Source of the DNA: an uncultured Lachnospiraceae bacterium
GTDB taxonomy: Bacteria > Bacillota > Clostridia > Lachnospirales > Lachnospiraceae
NCBI GenBank assembly: GCA_951802115.1
Contig: CATOPL010000011.1
Location: forward strand, 38,507-102,506
Length of the DNA stretch: 64,000 bases
Direction: 5' to 3'
Positions 60,004 to 64,000 of this stretch are shown here, piece by piece. The position numbers and the translations under genes are program-made. Within the stretch, counting starts at the first letter, position 1, and the number at the start of each line of letters is the position of its first letter. The notes under the pieces were generated by a model, which made no database searches, was not told the DNA's origin, and saw nothing but the letters and a program-made list of their open reading frames with translations.

Positions 60004-62065
60004 AATCATGGCAGGTAAAATAGATCATCTGCCGTTCTTTTGAAAGATTCTTGAGAATTTCCATAGCCCACCGCTGCTTTTCTGTATCCATATTTACAAA
60101 TGGATCGTCCAGAATCAGCGGTGGCGTTTCCTTTTGATAAAGTACATCCAAAATCGCAAGTCTTTCCGCAAAATGAAGAAGATCCCGTTGTCCGGTGCTT
60201 TGGTATTCCAGGTCTCTGAATGCTCCTGCCTGCTGCACTTTCAATTGCAGACTGACATCTACCGTCAAATCCATCTCCCACCCGGACGAAAACACCCTTA
60301 AATAATCTTTCATCTTCTCCTGCAGCTGCTTTAAATAACGGGCCGAAAACTGATCTTTAGCCAGTTTTAAATATTCGGCGGTCCGGTCCAGAAGATCATA
60401 TTCCTGAAGTGCTTCTGATATTTTCTCCGAAAGCCGTCCCTCCTGTTCTTCCAGCTCCGGTATTCTCTCCGTTTTTCTTCGAAGTCCGGCAATCCGATAC
60501 TGAATATCATTTTGTACTTTTTGCTGATGCTCCAGGCGAAACCGGCTGTTCTTCAGTCCATCTTTCAGCATCTGAATATCAGTCAGTGCATCACCAGACA
60601 AGAGCTTTCGTTCCTCTTTGGGAAAATTTTCTCCATACCGGAACCAAAGCTCCCTGCTTCTGGAAACTTCCTGTCTCTGCAGCTCATATTTCTGCTTCAG
60701 ATCTCTGTATTCACGGCTCTTCTGCCTCATTTCTTTCCAGACGCGCTCCATTTCTGCACAATCTGTACGTTTCGGAAGCGACAAAAATTCACCGATCTTC
60801 TTTTCCAGGTTTTCCTGCTTTTTCTGTATATCGCGAAGCACTTTCTCCGTCTCCCGAACCCTCTGACGGCCTTCCTGTATCCGATGTTCCAGATAGTCCT
60901 TCTGCTCATTCGCCCTGCGGCTTTTTACAACTCCTGCCAGAAGCGCTGCTGCACTGATGACAAGACACAGAATTCCAACAGCAATCATTTTCCGAAACAG
61001 AAAGAATACTCCGATAATCACAAAAAATCCCGCCAAAATACCATAGATCATTCCCGAAGATGTATGTTCATCTTTGGCATCCTCCATATTGCCCAGATAA
61101 CTGACGGCGTCTTGTACCTGTCTTTGCGCTTCTGTTTCTTTTTGTCTGAGTATATCCAGCTGATAAATCCATTCCCGCGCCCTGTCCAGTTCTTTTTCCT
61201 TTGGCGGAATTGTGCTGTATCCGGCCAGCGCCACAGCCGTCTTCTGCAGCTCTTCCTGTTTTTCCCCAGCCTGACTCTTCAGAAGCTCATACTGCTCCTT
61301 TTTAGATTGCAGCTGCTTTCGCTCATGTGCCAGACGAATTTTTTCTTCTGCGTCTTCCACTGCACTGGCAGCCTCTTTTACCCTTTGTTTTTGAAACATA
61401 AGCTGTTCGTTCCATTTTTTCATCTCTTCTTCCTGCTCCCGACATTGAGAGAGCTCCCCGCGCACCGTCCTCCTCTGTTCCTCCAGCTTCCCTATCTCTC
61501 CTCTGTTTCCGGTTTTTCGATAATATTTCATCTGTTCTTCCAGAGAAATCATTGCCTGCTCATAATTTCTTATATCTCCAACGCCCTCTTCTGTATGTGT
61601 CAGTCGGGCATTCAGACTGTCATTTATGGAAACCGAAAAATCCTGCTGAATAAAGAAGCTGCTTCTTTCATACGCAGCCCGATCCACATGAAACATTTCT
61701 TCTCCCAGATTTGCAGAAAAATCTTTACACGCAAGCCCCGTCTCCAGATTATAAAGCGCAAAACTATCTTCTTTATCCTTTTTACCAAAAAAACGCTCTG
61801 CCCTGTACGTTTTTCCTTCTGCCAGAAATTCCATACTTCCGCCAAAAGCGCCTCCCTGCCATGGCTGATAATGTTTCCTGTCATTTTCTGCCAGAGAACG
61901 TTTTGTTGTACATGGGAGACCGTAAAACATGGCTTTGATAAATGCAGCGAGCGTGGATTTTCCCCATCCGTTCTCTGTACAGATCACATGGAGTCCGCTG
62001 TGGAAATCTATATCAAAGTCATGCAGCTTTCCAAAATTTTCAATATGTAATCTAAGAATCTGCAT
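59981..62065 (-). CDS. YhaN-type SMC/SbcC-like ATPase with two membrane segments
   Basis: A 694-residue AAA-type ATPase. Residues ~1-150 hold the N-terminal ATPase half: IENFGKLHDF, the Walker A NGWGKSTLAAFIKAMFYG (~residue 32). A coiled coil spans ~150-560, interrupted by two hydrophobic segments (GILAGFFVIIGVFFLF and AVGILCLVISAAALLAGVV, ~residues 342-385), which is the mark of YhaN rather than SbcC. The C-terminal half has STGQRDLLHFAERLAILD (signature) and LILDDPFVNMD (Walker B). It acts with the nuclease-like YhaO gene ending 1 bp upstream. Probable role: DNA end or repair processing near the membrane. Confidence 0.83.
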   Translation of the reverse strand: MQILRLHIENFGKLHDFDIDFHSGLHVICTENGWGKSTLAAFIKAMFYGLPCTTKRSLAENDRKHYQPWQGGAFGGSMEFLAEGKTYRAERFFGKKDKEDSFALYNLETGLACKDFSANLGEEMFHVDRAAYERSSFFIQQDFSVSINDSLNARLTHTEEGVGDIRNYEQAMISLEEQMKYYRKTGNRGEIGKLEEQRRTVRGELSQCREQEEEMKKWNEQLMFQKQRVKEAASAVEDAEEKIRLAHERKQLQSKKEQYELLKSQAGEKQEELQKTAVALAGYSTIPPKEKELDRAREWIYQLDILRQKETEAQRQVQDAVSYLGNMEDAKDEHTSSGMIYGILAGFFVIIGVFFLFRKMIAVGILCLVISAAALLAGVVKSRRANEQKDYLEHRIQEGRQRVRETEKVLRDIQKKQENLEKKIGEFLSLPKRTDCAEMERVWKEMRQKSREYRDLKQKYELQRQEVSRSRELWFRYGENFPKEERKLLSGDALTDIQMLKDGLKNSRFRLEHQQKVQNDIQYRIAGLRRKTERIPELEEQEGRLSEKISEALQEYDLLDRTAEYLKLAKDQFSARYLKQLQEKMKDYLRVFSSGWEMDLTVDVSLQLKVQQAGAFRDLEYQSTGQRDLLHFAERLAILDVLYQKETPPLILDDPFVNMDTEKQRWAMEILKNLSKERQMIYFTCHDFIKDAAV

Positions 62066-62066
62066 T

Positions 62067-63140
62067 TTATCCCTTTCCTGTCAAAGCCCGAATACCCCGA
62101 CGCAATACTTCCTGTTTCTCTTTTTCTGTCATATCGGAAGCCAACACCAGACGGACAAATTCGCCTTTCAACGACACATCATACTGGTAATCCTCTGGAC
62201 GAATCCCTAATGTCGTTTCATCCTTTACCTTCAAAAAATAAAAATCTTCTTTCAGTCGCTTCTGTATCCACACTGCATCTGTCTCCGCCTCCGGATCCAT
62301 TTCTCCTTTCAGGCAGATCTTTACCAAATCTTTTGACGGATATTCCTGTACTGACAGACGGACTCTTTTCTGTATCTCCTCCTGCGTCATAAGTCCCGTA
62401 ATATCAACCGGAATTTCATGAATCTCTCTGCCGGCAAACGGAACAAATGTCGGAACTACTGTCCCTTTGCTGATCTCCAGTTCTACATAACCTTTCCGAC
62501 CGCATTCGTCGAATCCTCTTCCTTCCAGACAACCGCAATAACACCACATTCCTCTTTCATCCAGCTGTTCCAGACGATAGCTGTGAAGATGTCCCAGTGC
62601 CAGATAATCAATATTCTTTTCTCTTAATTCTCTGAGCGGTATTTCCTCCGTCTGATTTTTAGCGCCGTACTCTGTAATCATTCCATGGAGCATCACAATG
62701 TTGATCCGATTCTTGTCCAAAGACAGTTCCCTCATCATATACTCCGGGTGTTCCCCGGACAATCTGACACCTGTTATGACCAGATCGCCCTGCTCGTAAC
62801 AGGTCCAATCCGATCCAAAAGTCCTCAAATTATCCGGCAATCTGGCTGCATCGTCAAAAAAGTTTTCCGAATCATGATTTCCCTGTAAATAATAAAACAT
62901 GATCTGAGGATGCTGAGAAATCACATCCCGCACACAATTCCCGGCCCGGGAAGATACCGCCGCGCCGTCAAAAAGATCACCGCAGATCAGGACCGCTTCC
63001 ACCTCATTTTCTGCCGCCTGTTCAATCATACGTATAAATGTATGTAATAACTCCATCCGACGTTCTTTTGCCTTTTCAGCCGGAAGTACTGACTCCATCC
63101 GTGAATCCAGATGCAAATCTGCACAGTGTATTATCTTCAT
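62067..63140 (-). CDS. YhaO/SbcD-like metallophosphoesterase
   Basis: A 357-residue calcineurin-like phosphoesterase, the nuclease partner of YhaN. All metal-binding motifs are present: DLHLD (~residues 8-12), ICGDLFDG (~53), LQGNHDSE (~86), VMLHGM and LALGHLHSY (~180). The C-terminal ~120 residues resemble the SbcD/YhaO cap region. The start codon has GAGG 5-6 bases upstream. The gene ends 1 bp before the YhaN ATG, so both are made from one mRNA. By analogy with Mre11-Rad50, the pair processes DNA ends. Confidence 0.85.
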   Translation of the reverse strand: MKIIHCADLHLDSRMESVLPAEKAKERRMELLHTFIRMIEQAAENEVEAVLICGDLFDGAAVSSRAGNCVRDVISQHPQIMFYYLQGNHDSENFFDDAARLPDNLRTFGSDWTCYEQGDLVITGVRLSGEHPEYMMRELSLDKNRINIVMLHGMITEYGAKNQTEEIPLRELREKNIDYLALGHLHSYRLEQLDERGMWCYCGCLEGRGFDECGRKGYVELEISKGTVVPTFVPFAGREIHEIPVDITGLMTQEEIQKRVRLSVQEYPSKDLVKICLKGEMDPEAETDAVWIQKRLKEDFYFLKVKDETTLGIRPEDYQYDVSLKGEFVRLVLASDMTEKEKQEVLRRGIRALTGKG

Positions 63141-63301
63141 TTTTCGTCCTCTTTTCCGCAGCAGACAGCATCATCTCTGCATGTTCAAAACCATTTCCAC
63201 GCCGATAAAATCAAAAGCTCCAAAAATGATAAAACGCTGCCCGCCCTGCAATGTCTGAAAACCAAATCATATCCCGAACAAAAACCATATATATCTGGTC
63301 G

Positions 63302-63766
63302 TCAGATCAGCCCCTGCTCTGCTGCAAAGTCAAGAAATGCCTCACAGCCTTCCACCACATCATCATAAGTCTCATCGAAATTCCCGGTATACCACGGATC
63401 TGCAATATCCCTTGGTGCGCTTCCAAAATCCAGAAGACGATATATTTTTTTCTGCGGATCTTTTCCTGCAATCTGATGCATATTGCGGATATTCCATGTA
63501 TCCATGCCAATCAGGTAATCATAGTCCTCATAGTCCGCCCGCTTCATTTTTTTTGCACGGTGGTCTCCGCAGTAAACTCCAACCTCTTTCAACTTGGCAC
63601 GGGTACCGTGGTGGACACGATTTCCGATCTCCTCCGTACTGGTAGCAGCCGAATCAATATAAAAGCAGTTGGAAAGTCCCCGTTTCCCGACCATGTCCTT
63701 CATCACATACTCGGCCATTGGGCTGCGGCAGATATTGCCGTGGCATATAAATAAAATTTTTATCAT
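63302..63766 (-). CDS. Low molecular weight protein-tyrosine phosphatase
   Basis: A 154-residue LMW-PTP. The active-site loop ILFICHGNICRSPMAE (residues ~3-18) contains CxxxxxR(S/T), and the general acid is in the ADPWYTGNF segment near residue 121 (DPW). Such enzymes remove phosphate from tyrosine or arginine residues, often of polysaccharide synthesis or stress proteins. ATG 63766 is chosen; the upstream ATG at 63775 is too near the AAGGAG site (2-3 bases). The gene stands alone with a 160-bp gap to yhaO on its downstream side. Confidence 0.9.
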   Translation of the reverse strand: MIKILFICHGNICRSPMAEYVMKDMVGKRGLSNCFYIDSAATSTEEIGNRVHHGTRAKLKEVGVYCGDHRAKKMKRADYEDYDYLIGMDTWNIRNMHQIAGKDPQKKIYRLLDFGSAPRDIADPWYTGNFDETYDDVVEGCEAFLDFAAEQGLI

Positions 63767-63893
63767 GGTTTCCATATCTCCTTATATCTTGGTATATCTT
63801 GGTTTTTCCTTATGTTTTCAAGGTTTTCTCTCTGACCTCAAAAACTCTATACCTCGTATATCTTACCATACCCCGGTATATTTTGTCTCCCAA

Positions 63894-63935
63894 AAAGAGT
63901 AAAAAAGAAGTAAAATGACCTCTTTTTTACTCTTT
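63894..63935. terminator. Bidirectional terminator-like hairpin
   Basis: AAAGAGTAAAAAAGA (63894-63908) and TCTTTTTTACTCTTT (63921-63935) are perfect 15-bp inverted repeats with a 12-nt loop. They form an AT-rich stem with U-rich ends on both strands, upstream of the phosphatase gene, probably ending transcripts from a gene beyond the right edge. Two direct copies of TATATCTTGG occur at ~63783-63802. Confidence 0.65.
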
Positions 63936-64000
63936 CCAAAGGTAAATTCCTACACGCTTACACTTCCTTTCTAAGCCTTTCTTCCACTTCCCTTACTTCC

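Noticed and set aside
60512..62050. Long plus-strand reading frame opposite the YhaN-like gene
   Set aside because: It is the antisense shadow of a well-supported SbcC/YhaN-type ATPase; no ribosome site or family features.
1..64000. CRISPR arrays, tRNA and rRNA genes
   Set aside because: No regularly spaced short repeats, cloverleaf-like gene or rRNA stretch was recognised on either strand by eye.

Overview
This window looks like chromosomal DNA from a motile member of the Bacillota, most likely family Lachnospiraceae. The reasons are the flgK-flgL-yviE-like-fliW-csrA gene order, strong AGGAGG-type ribosome binding sites with some TTG and GTG starts, short flagellins lacking a large central domain, a BirA-controlled bioYBDA cluster, and intermediate GC content. 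Genus cannot be assigned from the sequence alone. No tRNA, rRNA, CRISPR array or intact insertion sequence was seen.

Layout. (1) 1-3053, plus strand: the end of a late flagellar operon (flgK C-terminus, flgL, a DUF6470/YviE-like gene, fliW, csrA), closed by a perfect 20-bp inverted repeat. (2) 3093-8390, minus strand: a degenerate nucleotidyltransferase-like gene, a FlgN/FliT-like chaperone, two tandem fliS genes and an unusually long fliD. (3) 8591-10013, plus strand: a ParA-type ATPase overlapping a ComFB-domain gene. (4) 10114-39464, nearly all minus strand: a flagellin and flagellin-modification island of about 29 kb. It holds two flagellin genes (26756-28596), six close CgeB-like glycosyltransferase paralogues plus a distant seventh, four family-2 glycosyltransferases, two further GT2-like genes (one broken at a nine-guanine tract), a DUF616 glycosyltransferase, two methyltransferases, three LicD-type phosphotransferases, a fused nucleotidyltransferase-aminotransferase, an opine-dehydrogenase-like oxidoreductase, and a LicA/LicC-like kinase and nucleotidyltransferase pair. 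(5) 39638-41409: a heptad-repeat coiled-coil gene and a GT11 fucosyltransferase-like gene. (6) 41609-47583, minus strand: a two-gene candidate defence locus, an HD-GHKL (Hsp90-like) ATPase followed by a SIR2-P-loop NTPase-TPR protein. (7) 47722-63935: mostly housekeeping genes, namely moaC, a phosphoribosyltransferase, a hypothetical gene, bioY-bioB-bioD-bioA with a clear BirA operator, a UPF0303 protein, a phosphohexomutase, a NUDIX gene broken by an in-frame TGA, a MATE transporter, a YhaN/YhaO (SbcC/SbcD-like) pair and a low-molecular-weight tyrosine phosphatase.

How the genes fit together. Flagellin is probably transcribed from a sigma-28 promoter, held back at translation by CsrA acting on a structured leader, released by FliW, escorted by FliS paralogues and capped by FliD. 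The surrounding glycosyltransferases would build glycans on flagellin. The LicD enzymes, with the fused nucleotidyltransferase-aminotransferase and the LicA/LicC pair, would add phospho-amine groups. The nine-guanine tract in one glycosyltransferase suggests that part of this decoration is phase-variable.

The two most promising subjects for new biology are the phase-variable phospho-amine flagellin decoration system and the HD-GHKL plus SIR2-NTPase pair. All functional statements rest on motif recognition by eye; no database search was run.
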